64,000 nt of DNA from Mycolicibacterium sp. HK-90 (GCF_030486405.1 NZ_CP129613.1:1860001-1924000), one strand, 5' to 3'. Counted from the stretch's first letter, positions 19,268 to 32,505 are shown. A program made the numbers and translations. Notes: generated by a model not told the origin, from the sequence alone.

Positions 19268-19954
19268 ATGGACACCATGAGGCAAAGGATCCTTGTCGTC
19301 GACGACGACCCATCGCTGGCTGAGATGCTCACCATCGTCTTGCGTGGCGAGGGATTCGACACCGCCGTCATCGGCGATGGCAGCCAGGCGCTCACCGCGG
19401 TCCGCGAACTGCGGCCCGACCTGGTCCTGCTGGACCTGATGCTGCCGGGCATGAACGGGATCGACGTGTGCCGGGTGCTCCGGGCCGACTCGGGTGTGCC
19501 GATCGTCATGCTGACCGCCAAGACCGACACCGTCGACGTGGTGCTCGGGCTGGAATCCGGCGCCGACGACTACGTGATGAAGCCGTTCAAGCCCAAGGAG
19601 CTGGTGGCCCGGGTGCGTGCGCGGTTGCGCCGCAACGAGGACGAGCCCGCCGAGTTGCTGTCCATCAACGATGTCGAGATCGATGTGCCTGCTCACAAGG
19701 TGACCCGTCAGGGCGAGCAGATCTCGCTGACACCGCTGGAGTTCGACCTGTTGGTGGCGCTGGCACGCAAACCACGGCAGGTGTTTACTCGTGATGTGCT
19801 GCTCGAACAGGTGTGGGGATACCGCCACCCCGCCGACACCCGTTTGGTGAACGTGCATGTCCAGCGGTTGCGGGCCAAGGTTGAGAAAGACCCGGAGAAC
19901 CCGCAGGTGGTGTTGACCGTTCGAGGAGTGGGATACAAGGCCGGACCCCCGTGA
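19268..19954 (+). CDS. mtrA: Response regulator MtrA
   Basis: This 228-residue OmpR-type regulator is the cytoplasmic partner of MtrB. In mycobacteria it controls genes for cell division, peptidoglycan hydrolases, and dnaA/oriC. The receiver domain has D13-D14, phospho-acceptor D56 (LLDLMLPG), and K105-type Lys in VMKPFKPKE. The winged-helix domain runs from about residue 130 with [20 protein letters not shown] and [15 protein letters not shown]. The start giving [14 protein letters not shown] matches the known protein. The frame is open upstream in the tmk coding region but unrelated. Stop overlaps the mtrB GTG (GTGA), so translation is coupled. Confidence 0.99.
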   Translation: MDTMRQRILVVDDDPSLAEMLTIVLRGEGFDTAVIGDGSQALTAVRELRPDLVLLDLMLPGMNGIDVCRVLRADSGVPIVMLTAKTDTVDVVLGLESGADDYVMKPFKPKELVARVRARLRRNEDEPAELLSINDVEIDVPAHKVTRQGEQISLTPLEFDLLVALARKPRQVFTRDVLLEQVWGYRHPADTRLVNVHVQRLRAKVEKDPENPQVVLTVRGVGYKAGPP

Positions 19955-21615
19955 TCTTCGGCTCCAGACGGCGCATCCGTGGGCGCTGGGGAGGTTCCGG
20001 CCCACTGTTGCGCGGGTTGGGGACGCTTGGCAGGGCCCTGAGCCTGGTGTGGCGGCGTTCGCTGCAACTTCGGGTCGTGACGTTGACCTTGGGGCTCTCG
20101 CTTGCCGTCATCCTGGTGCTCGGCTTCGTGCTGACCAGCCAGATCACCGACCGGATCCTCGAGGTCAAGGTCAAGGCCGCCACCGAGGAGGTGGAACGCG
20201 CCCGGGTCACCGTCGGCGGCATCGTCGGCGGTGAGGAGAGCCGTTCGCTGGACAGCAGCCTGCAGCTTGCTCGCAACACCCTGATCGACCGCAAGGCCGA
20301 CGCCCGTGCCGACGTGGCCGGGGCGTTCGACGCGGTGCTCATCGTTCCCGGCGACGGGCCGCGTGAGGCCACCGCGGCCGGGCCGGTGCAGCAGGTGCCG
20401 ACGGCCTTGCGCGATTTCGTCAAGGCCGGCCAGGTCAGCTACCAGTACGCCACAGTGCGGACCGACGCGTTCTCCGGGCCGGCGTTGATCGTGGGCAGCC
20501 CGGCATCGTCGTCGGTACCCAACCTTGAGCTGTACCTGATCTTTCCGCTGAACAACGAGGAGAGCACCATCTCGCTGGTGCGCGGCACGATGGCCACCGG
20601 CGGGGTGGTGCTGCTGGGTCTGCTCGCCGCGATCGCGTTGTTGGTGGCCCGCCAGATCGTGCAGCCGGTGCGGTCGGCCTCGCGCATCGCCGAGCGGTTC
20701 GCCGAAGGGCACCTGACCGAGCGGATGCCGGTGCGCGGCGAGGACGACATGGCCCGGCTGGCGGTGTCGTTCAACGACATGGCCGAGAGCTTGTCGCGGC
20801 AGATCCAGCAACTCGAGGAGTTCGGTAATCTGCAGCGCCGCTTCACATCTGACGTCAGCCACGAGCTGCGGACCCCGTTGACAACGGTGCGCATGGCGGC
20901 CGATCTGATCCATGACCACGCCGAGGATCTCGACCCCGCGTTGCGCCGGTCCACCGAGCTGATGGTCAACGAGCTGGACCGGTTCGAAACCCTGCTGGCC
21001 GATCTGCTGGAGATCTCCCGGCACGACGCCGGCGTGGCCGAACTGTCCGTGGAGTCGGTGGATCTGCGCTCCACTGTGCAGAGCGCGCTGGACAACGTCG
21101 GGCACCTGGCTGCCGACGCCGAGGTCGAACTCGACGTGAACATGCCCGACGACGAGGTGATCGCCGAGGTGGATCCGCGTCGGGTGGAACGGATTCTGCG
21201 TAATCTCATCGCCAATGCCATCGACCACGCCGAGCGGAAGCCGGTGCGGATCAGGATGGCTGCCGACGAGGACACCGTGGCCGTCACGGTCCGGGACTTC
21301 GGCGTCGGCCTGCGTCCCGGCGAGGAGAAATTGGTGTTCAGCCGGTTCTGGCGGTCGGACCCGTCGCGGGTGCGGCGCTCCGGCGGCACCGGCCTCGGCC
21401 TGGCCATCAGCATCGAGGACGCACGCCTGCACCAGGGCCGGTTGGAGGCGTGGGGTGAACCCGGCAAGGGTGCCTGCTTCCGTCTGACCCTGCCGCTGGT
21501 CCGTGGCCACAAGGTGACCACCAGCCCGCTTCCCCTGAAACCCGTTGCGCCGCAGCAAGGACAACAGCGGCGGCGCGCCAACCGAGACCGGGAGCCTGCG
21601 GAGGAGAGCGTGTGA
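19951..21615 (+). CDS. mtrB: Sensor histidine kinase MtrB
   Basis: This 554-residue membrane histidine kinase phosphorylates MtrA. TM1 is at about residues 45-68, followed by an extracytoplasmic domain (about 70-205) and TM2 at about residues 210-232. Then come a HAMP domain and the HisKA domain with [13 protein letters not shown] (His about 304). The N-box is [11 protein letters not shown] and the G-boxes are DFGVGL and [10 protein letters not shown]. Length and C-terminal basic tail are normal. GTG start overlaps the mtrA stop, and its own stop overlaps the lpqB start. The kinase is known to localise to septa in mycobacteria. Confidence 0.98.
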   Translation: MIFGSRRRIRGRWGGSGPLLRGLGTLGRALSLVWRRSLQLRVVTLTLGLSLAVILVLGFVLTSQITDRILEVKVKAATEEVERARVTVGGIVGGEESRSLDSSLQLARNTLIDRKADARADVAGAFDAVLIVPGDGPREATAAGPVQQVPTALRDFVKAGQVSYQYATVRTDAFSGPALIVGSPASSSVPNLELYLIFPLNNEESTISLVRGTMATGGVVLLGLLAAIALLVARQIVQPVRSASRIAERFAEGHLTERMPVRGEDDMARLAVSFNDMAESLSRQIQQLEEFGNLQRRFTSDVSHELRTPLTTVRMAADLIHDHAEDLDPALRRSTELMVNELDRFETLLADLLEISRHDAGVAELSVESVDLRSTVQSALDNVGHLAADAEVELDVNMPDDEVIAEVDPRRVERILRNLIANAIDHAERKPVRIRMAADEDTVAVTVRDFGVGLRPGEEKLVFSRFWRSDPSRVRRSGGTGLGLAISIEDARLHQGRLEAWGEPGKGACFRLTLPLVRGHKVTTSPLPLKPVAPQQGQQRRRANRDREPAEESV

Positions 21616-23369
21616 AGCGCCTGCTGACGGTGGTGATCGTCGGTCTGGTAGTCCTGGTGTCCGGATGTGCGGGAATTCCGAATTCGTCCTCCCCGCAAGC
21701 GATCGGGACGGTCGAGAAGCCGGCCCCACCGAATTTGCCGAAACCGGCCCCGGGTATGGATCCCGACGTGCTTCTGCGCGAATTCCTCAAGGCCACTGCC
21801 GATCCCGCCAACCGACATCTGGCGGCGCGGCAGTTCCTCACCGAGTCGGCCTCCAGCGCCTGGGACGACGCCGGCAGCGCACTGCTGCTCGACCGCGTGG
21901 TGTTCGTCGAAACCCGTGGAGCAGACCGGGTTTCGGTGAGCATGCGGGCGGACATCCTGGGTTCGCTGTCCGATATGGGGGTGTTCGAGACGGGGGAGGG
22001 GGCACTGCCCGACCCCGGTCCCATCGAACTCGTGCAGACGCCGGGTGGGTGGCGCATCGACCGGCTGCCCAACGGGGTTTTCCTTGACTGGCAACAGTTT
22101 CAGTCCACCTACAAGCGCAACACCCTCTACTTCGTCGACCCGACCGGATCCACGGTCGTGCCCGATCCGCGTTATGTGGCGGTGTCCGATCCCGACCAGT
22201 TGCCGACCGAACTGATCTCCAAACTGCTGGCCGGGCCACGCCCCGAGATGGCCAGGACCGTGCGCAACCTGCTCGACGCACCGCTGCGGCTGCGCGGACC
22301 GGTGACCCGGGCCGACGGCGGCAAGACCGGGGTCGGGCGCGGCTACGGTGGTGCCCGGATCGATCTGGAGAACCTGTCGACCACCGATCCGCACAGCCGC
22401 CAACTGCTTGCCGCACAGATCATCTGGACCCTGTCGCGGGCCGGGGTCAGTGGTCCCTACGTGATCAACGTCGACGGCGCTCCACTGGACGACCGGTTCG
22501 CCGACGGGTGGGAAACCTCCGACGTCGCGGCCAGCGACCCGGGGGCGGTGCCCGGGGCGGTGGCCGGGTTGCACGCACTGGTGGGCGGCTCCCTGGTGGC
22601 CCTCGACGGCCAGCAGACCACCCGGGTACCCGGGGCTTTCGGCTCGGCACCGCATCAGATGTCGGCCGCGGTATCGCGCAACGGTCAGGACGCGGCGTCG
22701 GTCGTCGTGCTGCCCGATGCGCCGGAGGCGACGGCCGCCTCGCTGTGGATGGGTCCGCTGGGCGGACCCACGGCCAAGGCCATCGAGGGCCGCAAGCTGA
22801 GCCGGCCCAGCTGGTCGCTGGACGAGGCCGTGTGGGTGGTGGTCGACGACACCAATGTGGTCCGGGCGATTCGCGACGCGTCGGGCGTGCCGGCCCGGAT
22901 CCCGGTGGACGTCGCGGCGGTGGCCACCCGGTACCCCGGCCCGATCACCGAACTGCAGCTCTCCCGTGACGGCACCCGCGCGGCGATGGTGATCGGTGGA
23001 CAGGTGATCCTGGCAGGCATCGAGCGGACTCCCGAGGGCCAGTTCCTGCTCACCTATCCGCGGCGGCTCGGTTTCGGCCTGGGCAACAGCGCGGTGTCCT
23101 TGTCCTGGCGCACCGGCGACGACATCGTCGTCAGCCGGACCGATCCGGCCCACCCGGTGTCCTACGTCAACCTCGACGGGGTGAACTCGGACGGGCCCAG
23201 CCGCAATCTGCTGGCCCCGGTCGGAGCGGTGGCGGCAAACCCGTCGACCGTGTATGTGGCCGATCAGCGCGGGGTGTTGCAGTTGTCCTCGGCGGTCAAC
23301 GACAACCCCGGTTGGGTCGAGGTGCGCCCGCTGATGGTTCCCGGCTCGGTGCCGGTGCTGCCCGGCTGA
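21612..23369 (+). CDS. lpqB: Lipoprotein LpqB
   Basis: This 585-residue secreted lipoprotein is a partner of MtrB in mycobacteria and modulates MtrA phosphorylation. The signal peptide [19 protein letters not shown] ends in a good lipobox (LVSGC). A GerMN-type domain follows (about residues 50-300), then a beta-propeller-like region rich in short repeats of Val/Gly/Asp. GTG start within the mtrB stop (GTGA). The gene is followed after 40 bp by the comF-like gene. Confidence 0.96.
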   Translation: MKRLLTVVIVGLVVLVSGCAGIPNSSSPQAIGTVEKPAPPNLPKPAPGMDPDVLLREFLKATADPANRHLAARQFLTESASSAWDDAGSALLLDRVVFVETRGADRVSVSMRADILGSLSDMGVFETGEGALPDPGPIELVQTPGGWRIDRLPNGVFLDWQQFQSTYKRNTLYFVDPTGSTVVPDPRYVAVSDPDQLPTELISKLLAGPRPEMARTVRNLLDAPLRLRGPVTRADGGKTGVGRGYGGARIDLENLSTTDPHSRQLLAAQIIWTLSRAGVSGPYVINVDGAPLDDRFADGWETSDVAASDPGAVPGAVAGLHALVGGSLVALDGQQTTRVPGAFGSAPHQMSAAVSRNGQDAASVVVLPDAPEATAASLWMGPLGGPTAKAIEGRKLSRPSWSLDEAVWVVVDDTNVVRAIRDASGVPARIPVDVAAVATRYPGPITELQLSRDGTRAAMVIGGQVILAGIERTPEGQFLLTYPRRLGFGLGNSAVSLSWRTGDDIVVSRTDPAHPVSYVNLDGVNSDGPSRNLLAPVGAVAANPSTVYVADQRGVLQLSSAVNDNPGWVEVRPLMVPGSVPVLPG

Positions 23370-23409
23370 CGCGGCCGGGAGTGTCGGTGCGGACGCGCAG
23401 ACTGCCGGC

Positions 23410-24039
23410 ATGCTCGACCTCATCCTGCCGCTGGAGTGCGGTGGCTGCGGGGTCCCGTCGACCCGGTGGTGTGCGTCGTGCGCCGGACAGCTGCGAGTCG
23501 GCGCCGACGAGCCACATCTGTTCACCCCGCGGACCGATCCGGGCGTGCCGGTCTTCGCGCTCGGGCGGCATGCCGGTGTCCGCAGACGCGCCATCGTTGC
23601 CGTCAAAGAGAAGGGGCGCATGGACCTCGTGGCGCCGTTGTCGGTCACGCTCAACCTGGCCCTGCAACACCTGCTGACCTGGGGTGTCGTCGCTACGCCG
23701 GTCACTCTGGTGCCGGCCCCCACCCGGCGCGCCGCCGCACGCCGGCGAGGTGGTGACCCGGTCGGCCGGATGGCCGCGGCGGCCGCCGACGGACTGCCCG
23801 GGGTGGCCGTGGTGCCTGCATTACGGCTGCGCCCGTGGGTGCGTGACTCGGTGGGCCTGTCAGGTGCCGCCCGCCAGCGCAACATCGCCGGACGGGTGCG
23901 TCAGGTCAGGCCGATCGCAGGTGAGGTGGTGCTCGTCGACGACATCGTCACCACCGGAGCGACCGCGGCCGAATCGGTCCGGACACTCACATCCGCCGGC
24001 GCCGAGGTGGTCGCCGTGCTGGCGATCGCCCATGCTTGA
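23410..24039 (+). CDS. ComF-like phosphoribosyltransferase-fold protein (Rv3242c-like)
   Basis: This 209-residue protein has a ComF layout. An N-terminal zinc-finger-like CGGCG...WCASC (Cys ligands at about residues 10-25) is followed by a type I PRTase domain with the PRPP loop VVLVDDIVTTGATAAE. In competent bacteria ComF helps DNA uptake. In mycobacteria no role is established. SGAARQRNIAGRVR is the usual segment before the PRPP loop. It lies downstream of lpqB, probably in the same transcript. The ATG is at 23410. Confidence 0.87.
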   Translation: MLDLILPLECGGCGVPSTRWCASCAGQLRVGADEPHLFTPRTDPGVPVFALGRHAGVRRRAIVAVKEKGRMDLVAPLSVTLNLALQHLLTWGVVATPVTLVPAPTRRAAARRRGGDPVGRMAAAAADGLPGVAVVPALRLRPWVRDSVGLSGAARQRNIAGRVRQVRPIAGEVVLVDDIVTTGATAAESVRTLTSAGAEVVAVLAIAHA

Positions 24040-24328
24040 CGGCCGCGAAATTTCACTGCGATCAAAGCCACATGAAGAACTGAGAACACGTATTTGAAAT
24101 TGGTGGCACGAGTGGGTGAATACGGACTACCGTCGGCAGCAACCACCCGTGAACGACTCACGGCGGCGCTCCGCAACACAGCGCCACTTCACCGCATAAC
24201 GGTAGGAGGTGAGTACCCCACACCTTGCGCCGATGGGTGGAGCAGATTTTCCGACCTGTCGTCGCGATTCGTTGAGTAGTCCGGCACACGCGATGCGTGT
24301 GACAACTGAGAGAAACGAGTTGCCGAAT
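24040..24328. promoter_or_regulatory. hpf upstream region
   Basis: These 289 bp between comF-like and hpf contain no credible gene. They probably hold the hpf promoter. I could not pick a single -10/-35 pair. A GGTAGGAGG-like sequence at about 24203-24211 does not precede a useful start in the hpf frame. Confidence 0.4.
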
Positions 24329-25009
24329 ATGTCAACCCATTCCCCGGATTCAAGCGCCACCATGGTCGTCGACGACGAGCAGGTCGCCGATACCACCCCG
24401 GAGCCGAACGCAGAGGTTGTGGTCAAGGGACGCAACGTCGAAGTTCCCGATCACTTCCGCATCTACGTCTCGGAAAAGTTGTCGCGCCTGGAGCGGTTCG
24501 ACCGCACCATCTACCTGTTCGACGTCGAACTCGACCACGAACGCAACCGTCGTCAGCGCAAGAACTGCCAGCACGTCGAGATCACGGCCCGCGGCCGTGG
24601 CCCGGTGGTGCGTGGCGAGGGCTGCGCCGACAGTTTCTACGCCGCGCTGGAATCAGCCGCCGGCAAACTTGAGAGCAGGCTGCGCCGCAGCAAGGACCGG
24701 CGCAAGATCCACTACGGCGACAAGACGCCCGTCTCGCTGGCCGAGGCGACCGCACACGAGACGCTGTTCGATGCCCAACCGGCCACCGACGAGCCCGCCC
24801 TGCCGCTCGACGGCCTCGAAAACCACGAGCCGGGCCGGATCGTCCGGACCAAAGATCACCCGGCGAAGCCGATGACCGTCGACGACGCCCTCTACGAGAT
24901 GGAACTGGTCGGACACGACTTCTTCCTGTTCCACGACAAGGAGAGCGACAAACCGTCGGTGGTGTACCGCCGCCACGCCTACGACTACGGGTTGATCCGG
25001 CTGGCGTGA
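24329..25009 (+). CDS. hpf: Long-form ribosome hibernation promoting factor
   Basis: This 226-residue protein has the two-domain long-HPF layout. The N-terminal ribosome-binding fold (about residues 28-125) contains VVVKGRNVEVPDHFRIYVSEK and VEITARGRGPVVRGEG. A linker follows, then the C-terminal dimerisation domain (RIVRTKDHPAKPMTVDDALYEMELVGHDFFLF, with VVYRRHAYDYGLI). It binds the 30S decoding region and promotes hibernating 100S or 70S ribosomes in stasis or hypoxia. I chose ATG 24329. A TTG at 24320 is in frame. Neighbour secA1 is downstream but separated by a strong terminator. Confidence 0.93.
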   Translation: MSTHSPDSSATMVVDDEQVADTTPEPNAEVVVKGRNVEVPDHFRIYVSEKLSRLERFDRTIYLFDVELDHERNRRQRKNCQHVEITARGRGPVVRGEGCADSFYAALESAAGKLESRLRRSKDRRKIHYGDKTPVSLAEATAHETLFDAQPATDEPALPLDGLENHEPGRIVRTKDHPAKPMTVDDALYEMELVGHDFFLFHDKESDKPSVVYRRHAYDYGLIRLA

Positions 25010-25024
25010 CCGTCGGCTGACACC

Positions 25025-25061
25025 AAATCGCACCCCGGAGCTTTCCGGGGTGCGATTTTGT
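25025..25061 (+). terminator. Strong intrinsic terminator after hpf
   Basis: A perfect 15-bp stem (AAATCGCACCCCGGA at 25025-25039 with its complement at 25044-25058) closes a GCTT loop. It is followed by TGTCTC. It isolates hpf from secA1. Confidence 0.9.
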
Positions 25062-25170
25062 CTCTTCGCGCCAGCAGAACCAGCGACTTCGACCGGTCAC
25101 CTACGATGGAGGCCAACTAAGCCCGAGCGATCCCAGCCGTGGGATCCATCGAACCCACAGGGGAAATAGC

Positions 25171-28016
<2,846 letters not shown>

Positions 28017-28020
<4 letters not shown>

Positions 28021-28523
28021 CCGAGCTGAAGTGCGGTGAGCTGCCAACGGCCACTGCGCAATTCGATACGACCCGCGACGGCGCGGATCCGCGCCCCGCG
28101 GGTGTAGGTGGCGAAGACCTCCACCGCGCCGGGTGAGGCTGCCGGGCGCAGCCCCACCCGACGCAGGCTGGCGGTCGGGCCATGGCTCGACTTGGCGGCG
28201 GCGACGATCGCGTCGAGCAGCAGGGGGCTCATCAACGCCTTCAGGTGTGCCGGCGGCCTGCGCCGGTCGACCACCTCAAGGACCCGGCGCAGTGCCAGGT
28301 CGGCGAACTGTGCCGCGCCGGCGTGCAATTGGCGTTCCGGTGGTTCTTCGACGAGCCGCAACCGGCGCGGGGTATGCCGGTGCCGCACGCTCGGTGCCGG
28401 GCAGGTGGGCGGCCGAGCCGGCTCGCCGTGCCCGAGCGGCAGTGCGGGTGGTTCGCAGTCGATGACCGGGGCGGTCAACGGCGGACGGGCAGCACCCTGA
28501 GCGGTGGTTTCGGGGGTGGGCAC
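28017..28523 (-). CDS. Rv3235-family protein
   Basis: This is a 168-residue conserved hypothetical protein. Its first 55 residues are proline-rich and disordered. The C-terminal part (about 60-168) has a compact domain with [28 protein letters not shown] and the closing [12 protein letters not shown] recognise this architecture as the Rv3235 family of actinobacteria; the biochemical role is unknown. GTG 28523 is chosen because GGAGG sits six bases upstream. TTG 28529 would place the Shine-Dalgarno directly on the start. It is divergent from the Tgs-like gene. Confidence 0.75.
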
Positions 28524-28691
28524 GGGCAACCTCCAGCGGTCGGCATCACGGGCGACATCTGCTGGAGAGGTGCAGACTCATCCATGATCGCACGGGTTTT
28601 GCGGGTCATATGCACCCGTGATGCGGGGTCGCGGAATCGCCGGTTACCGTGACGGAGTTCGAGCGGAGTGATACGGGGAGGTTGGCGCCGC

Positions 28692-30101
28692 ATGGTGAAC
28701 AGACTGTCGGCGTCCGACGCAGCGTTCTACCACTTGGAGAACACCGCGACGCCGATGTACGTCGGGTCTTTGTCGATCCTGCGCAGGCCGCGGTCCGGGC
28801 TGAGTTACGAGACCTTGCTGGAGACCGTCGAGCATCGTTTGCCGCAGATTCCGCGGTACCGGCAGAAGGTCCGCGAGGTGACCCTCGGGTTGGCCCGGCC
28901 GGTATGGGTGGACGACCGGGACTTCGACATCACCTACCACATCCGGCGCTCGGCGCTGCCGTCCCCGGGCAGCGACGCCCAGTTGCACGATCTCATCGCC
29001 CGGCTCGGCTCGCGGCCGCTGGACCGCACGCGTCCGCTGTGGGAGATGTATCTGGTCGAGGGGCTGACCAAGAACCGGATCGCGATCTACACCAAGACGC
29101 ACCAGGCGCTGGTGAACGGGATGACGGCCCTTGAGATCGGGCACGTGATAGCCGACCGCTCGCAGAAGCCGCCGGAGTTCGGCGAGGACATCTGGATTCC
29201 GGCCCGCGAACCGAGCGACCGCCAACTGGTGCTCGGCGCGATCGGGGAGTGGATCGCCCGGCCGACCAGCCAGCTGGCCGCGTTGCGCGACACCGTCACC
29301 GAGGTGGCCACCAGTGCCAGTGAGTTGGCGGCGGTGGGCCGCCGGGTCGCCGACGTGGCCCGCACCGTGGCCCGTGGCACCGCTCCGAGCAGTCCGCTGA
29401 ACACCAGGGTTTCGCGTAACCGGAGATTCTCGGTGGCTCATCACCGGTTGGAGGACTACCGGCTGGTCCGGGCCCGCTACAACTGCGACATCAACGATGT
29501 CGTGTTGGCCGTGGTCGCCGGTGCGCTGCGCAACTGGTTGCTGTCGCGCGGGGAGCCGGTGACGCCCACCACCACGGTGCGGGCGATGGCGCCCATGTCG
29601 GTGTACCCGGACGCCGAACTGGATTCCTCCGGGCCCGGGCAGGCCATCAGCGAGGTGTCCCCGTTCCTGGTCGATCTGCCGGTCGGCGAGGGCAACGCGG
29701 TGGTGCGGTTGTCGCAGATCGCCCACGCCACCGAATCGCATTCCACCGCGGCCAGCCTGGTGGATGCGCGCACGATCGTGACGCTGTCCGGGTTCGCGCC
29801 ACCGACCTTGCACGCCATGGGAATTCGCGTGGCGACCGGTTTCTCGGCGCGGCTGTTCAATCTGTTGATCACCAACGTGCCCGGGGCTCAGAAGCAGATG
29901 TTCGTCGCGGGCACCAAGCTGCTCGAGACGTACGCGGTGCCGCCCCTGTTGCACAACCAGGTGCTGGCCATCGGCGTCACGTCGTACGACGGCATGCTGT
30001 ACTTCGGGATCAACGCCGACCGCGACGCCATGAGCGACGTCGACGTGTTGCCCAGCCTGCTGCGCGAATCTCTCGAGGAGTTGCTCGAAGCCGCCAAATA
30101 A
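28692..30101 (+). CDS. WS/DGAT acyltransferase family (Tgs-like)
   Basis: This 469-residue protein is of the bacterial wax ester synthase/diacylglycerol acyltransferase family and corresponds in place to tgs3. Family members esterify diacylglycerol or fatty alcohols at the membrane or lipid body surface. N-terminal domain: LSASDAAFYHLENTATPMYVGSL, IPRYRQKV and RPLDRTRPLWEMYLVEGL. The canonical HHxxxDG is replaced by HQALVNG at residues 137-143, losing both the second His and the Asp. A C-terminal domain (about residues 270-460) contains the NDVVLAVVAGALRNWLLSRGE segment and GVTSYDGMLYFGINADR. ATG 28692 has GGGGAGG about 10 bases upstream. Activity is doubtful. Confidence 0.85.
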   Translation: MVNRLSASDAAFYHLENTATPMYVGSLSILRRPRSGLSYETLLETVEHRLPQIPRYRQKVREVTLGLARPVWVDDRDFDITYHIRRSALPSPGSDAQLHDLIARLGSRPLDRTRPLWEMYLVEGLTKNRIAIYTKTHQALVNGMTALEIGHVIADRSQKPPEFGEDIWIPAREPSDRQLVLGAIGEWIARPTSQLAALRDTVTEVATSASELAAVGRRVADVARTVARGTAPSSPLNTRVSRNRRFSVAHHRLEDYRLVRARYNCDINDVVLAVVAGALRNWLLSRGEPVTPTTTVRAMAPMSVYPDAELDSSGPGQAISEVSPFLVDLPVGEGNAVVRLSQIAHATESHSTAASLVDARTIVTLSGFAPPTLHAMGIRVATGFSARLFNLLITNVPGAQKQMFVAGTKLLETYAVPPLLHNQVLAIGVTSYDGMLYFGINADRDAMSDVDVLPSLLRESLEELLEAAK

Positions 30102-30163
30102 ACCCGGCAAAAACCCGCGCGGTGTTTGACCTGAGCTGCAATTCGCGATCTGATGAATTGACC

Positions 30164-31972
30164 ATGCCAGCTGAGACAACCGAACGTGACCCCGAGAAGC
30201 CCAAAGCGATCGCCGACAAATCGACCGTCAAGAAGAAGACGGAGGGCGCGCTCAAGTCGCCCGTCTCCGAGGTAGTGCCCCACCCGGTGCTCGACATCCC
30301 GGTCGAGCAGAAGGCTTACACCCGTCGCGAGGGTCTCGACTGGGTGGTGTTCGGAGTCACCGCGCTGATCGCGGTGGGCTTCCTGGTGTGGGGGTTCGTC
30401 AGCACCGAGTCGATGGCCGCTGCCTCGACTGCCGCCCTGAACTGGGTGATGAACAACGCCGGCTGGTTGTTCGTTCTCACCGCATCGGGCTTCGTGGTGT
30501 TCGTGATCTGGCTGGCCCTGAGCCGCTACGGCAACATCCCGCTGGGCCGCGACGACGAGGAGCCCGAGTTCCGCACGGTGTCCTGGGTGGCGATGATGTT
30601 CTCCGCCGGCATGGGCATCGGTCTGATGTTCTTCGGGGTCTCCGAGCCGCTGTCGCACTTCGCGACACCACCGCCGGGCACCGGTGCCGAGGGAAATCCG
30701 GAGTCGGTGCAGACCGCGATGGCCACCACGCTGTTCCACTGGACGCTGCATCCCTGGGCCATTTACGCCGTCGTCGGCCTGGCCATCGCCTACGGCGTCT
30801 ACCGCAAGGGCCGGCTGCAGTTGATCAGCGCCGCGTTCGAGCCGCTGCTGGGAGATCGCGCCAACGGGCCGTGGGGCAAGGTCATCGACATGCTGGCGAT
30901 CTTTGCCACGCTGTTCGGCTCCGCCGCGTCGCTGGGCCTGGGCGCCCTGCAGATCCGCAGCGGTCTTGAGATCGTCGGCGGCATCGGTCGCACCGGCAAT
31001 GCGATCCTCATCATGACCATCGCCATCCTGACCGTCGCGTTCGTGCTGTCGGCGGTGTCGGGGGTCGCCAAGGGCATCCAGTGGCTGTCCAACATCAACA
31101 TGGTGCTGGCCGTCACGCTGGCGTTGTTCCTGTTCGTTGTCGGCCCCACGGTGTTCATGCTCAACCTGGTTCCCACCTCGATCGGCAGCTACCTGCAGGA
31201 CCTGGCGATGATGTCGGCCCGCACGGGTGCCGAAGGCGCCGAGGTGAAGACGTGGCTGCAGGGCTGGACGGTCTTCTACTGGGCGTGGTGGATCTCGTGG
31301 ACGCCGTTCGTCGGCATGTTCATCGCGCGGATCTCCCGCGGCCGCACCATCCGCCAGTTCGTCGCCGGTGTGCTGTTCGTGCCCAGTGTGGTGTCGCTGA
31401 TCTGGTTCTGTGTCTTCGGCGGTGCGGCGATCCGGGCGCAGCAGGAAGGCGCCGACCTCGTCCGTGACGACATCGGCATCGAGCAGCAGCTGTTCAGCGT
31501 GCTCGACCAGTACCCGATCGCCACGGTGGCCAGCATCGTGGTGATGGTTCTGGTGGCGATCTTCTTCGTGTCGGGAGCCGACGCCGCCTCCATCGTGATG
31601 GGCTCGCTGTCGGAGCGGGGCACCATCAAACCGACCCGGCCGACGGTCATCTTCTGGGGCGTGGCCACCGGTGCGGTGGCGGCGGTGATGCTGTTGGTCG
31701 GTGGCGAGGACGCGCTCAACGGGTTGCAGAAGATCACCATCATCGCGGCGCTGCCGTTCGTGATGGTGATGGTGGGCCTTGCGGTCGCCCTGGTGCGCGA
31801 CCTACGCACCGATCCGTTGGTGGTGCGTCGGCAGTACGCGGTGGAGGCGGTGAATGACGCCGTCGTCGCCGGTGTCACCCAGCACGGCGACGACTTTGTG
31901 ATCGCCGTGGAGAAGGACCCGCAGGCCGAAGATAAACCGGCCGAAGACAAAAAAGGCGCGGTGGACGGTTAA
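30164..31972 (+). CDS. BCCT-family betaine/choline-type transporter
   Basis: This 602-residue secondary transporter is of the betaine-carnitine-choline family and probably a Na+- or H+-coupled importer of glycine betaine or a related osmolyte. TM3 carries the glycine-rich FSAGMGIGLMFFGVSEPLSHF. TM8 holds the Trp-rich YWAWWISWTPFVGMFIARISRGRTIRQFV. Twelve hydrophobic segments are visible, with a charged N-terminal tail of about 55 residues (KKKTEG) and a C-terminal acidic/Lys-rich tail, like the osmosensing ends of BetP. Start ATG 30164; a GTG at 30122 is in frame but would add unlikely residues. Downstream gene starts 9 bp later. Confidence 0.92.
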   Translation: MPAETTERDPEKPKAIADKSTVKKKTEGALKSPVSEVVPHPVLDIPVEQKAYTRREGLDWVVFGVTALIAVGFLVWGFVSTESMAAASTAALNWVMNNAGWLFVLTASGFVVFVIWLALSRYGNIPLGRDDEEPEFRTVSWVAMMFSAGMGIGLMFFGVSEPLSHFATPPPGTGAEGNPESVQTAMATTLFHWTLHPWAIYAVVGLAIAYGVYRKGRLQLISAAFEPLLGDRANGPWGKVIDMLAIFATLFGSAASLGLGALQIRSGLEIVGGIGRTGNAILIMTIAILTVAFVLSAVSGVAKGIQWLSNINMVLAVTLALFLFVVGPTVFMLNLVPTSIGSYLQDLAMMSARTGAEGAEVKTWLQGWTVFYWAWWISWTPFVGMFIARISRGRTIRQFVAGVLFVPSVVSLIWFCVFGGAAIRAQQEGADLVRDDIGIEQQLFSVLDQYPIATVASIVVMVLVAIFFVSGADAASIVMGSLSERGTIKPTRPTVIFWGVATGAVAAVMLLVGGEDALNGLQKITIIAALPFVMVMVGLAVALVRDLRTDPLVVRRQYAVEAVNDAVVAGVTQHGDDFVIAVEKDPQAEDKPAEDKKGAVDG

Positions 31973-31981
31973 TCTCGCCGT

Positions 31982-32491
31982 GTGCGCGTCTACATTCCGA
32001 CGACCCTGGTCGCCCTGCAGCAGCTGGTCGCCGACCGTCACCTGCTCGTCGTGAACGGAACCGCGTTCGCGGTCACCCCGACGCTGCGCGAGGCCTACGC
32101 CGAGGGCGACGACGAGGAACTCGCCGAGGTGGCCCTGCGGGACGCCGCGCTGGCCTCGTTGCGGTTGCTGGCCGGCGCCGCAGACCTGACGTCGGATTCG
32201 GGGCTGCCGCCGCGCCGGGCCGTGGTGGTGGCCGATGCGGATGAGGTGACGGCCCGTCCCGATCTCGACGACGCGGTGGTGCGGCTGTCGGGTCCGGTGC
32301 CGATCGATGCCGTGGTGGCGGTGTACGTCGACAACGCGGACGCCGAAGCGGCCGTGCTGGCGGCGGTCGACGTCATCGACGAGGCCGACCTGGGGGACGA
32401 GGACGCCGAGCTCACCGTCGGCGACGCCCAGGATCACGACCTGGCGTGGTATGCCCCGCAGGAGTTGCCTTTTCTGCTCGAGCTGCTCTGA
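31982..32491 (+). CDS. Conserved hypothetical protein (Rv3231c-like)
   Basis: This is a 169-residue acidic protein with MRVYIPTTLVALQQLVADRHL at the start and the repeated Ala/Asp/Glu-rich pattern VVVADADE...VYVDNADAEAAV. It ends with DLAWYAPQELPFLLELL. I recognise it as the actinobacterial family that includes Rv3231c. No enzyme motif is seen and no role is known. GTG start 9 bp after the BCCT stop; the two genes are likely co-transcribed. Amidohydrolase follows. Confidence 0.8.
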   Translation: MRVYIPTTLVALQQLVADRHLLVVNGTAFAVTPTLREAYAEGDDEELAEVALRDAALASLRLLAGAADLTSDSGLPPRRAVVVADADEVTARPDLDDAVVRLSGPVPIDAVVAVYVDNADAEAAVLAAVDVIDEADLGDEDAELTVGDAQDHDLAWYAPQELPFLLELL

Positions 32492-32505
32492 TCACCGACC
32501 ACGAA

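Noticed and set aside
20439..23885. A very long reverse-strand open frame (about 1150 codons) opposite mtrB-lpqB
   Set aside because: It is a GC-rich shadow of the well-known mtrB and lpqB genes. Its translation is Arg/Pro/Ser-rich without any domain.
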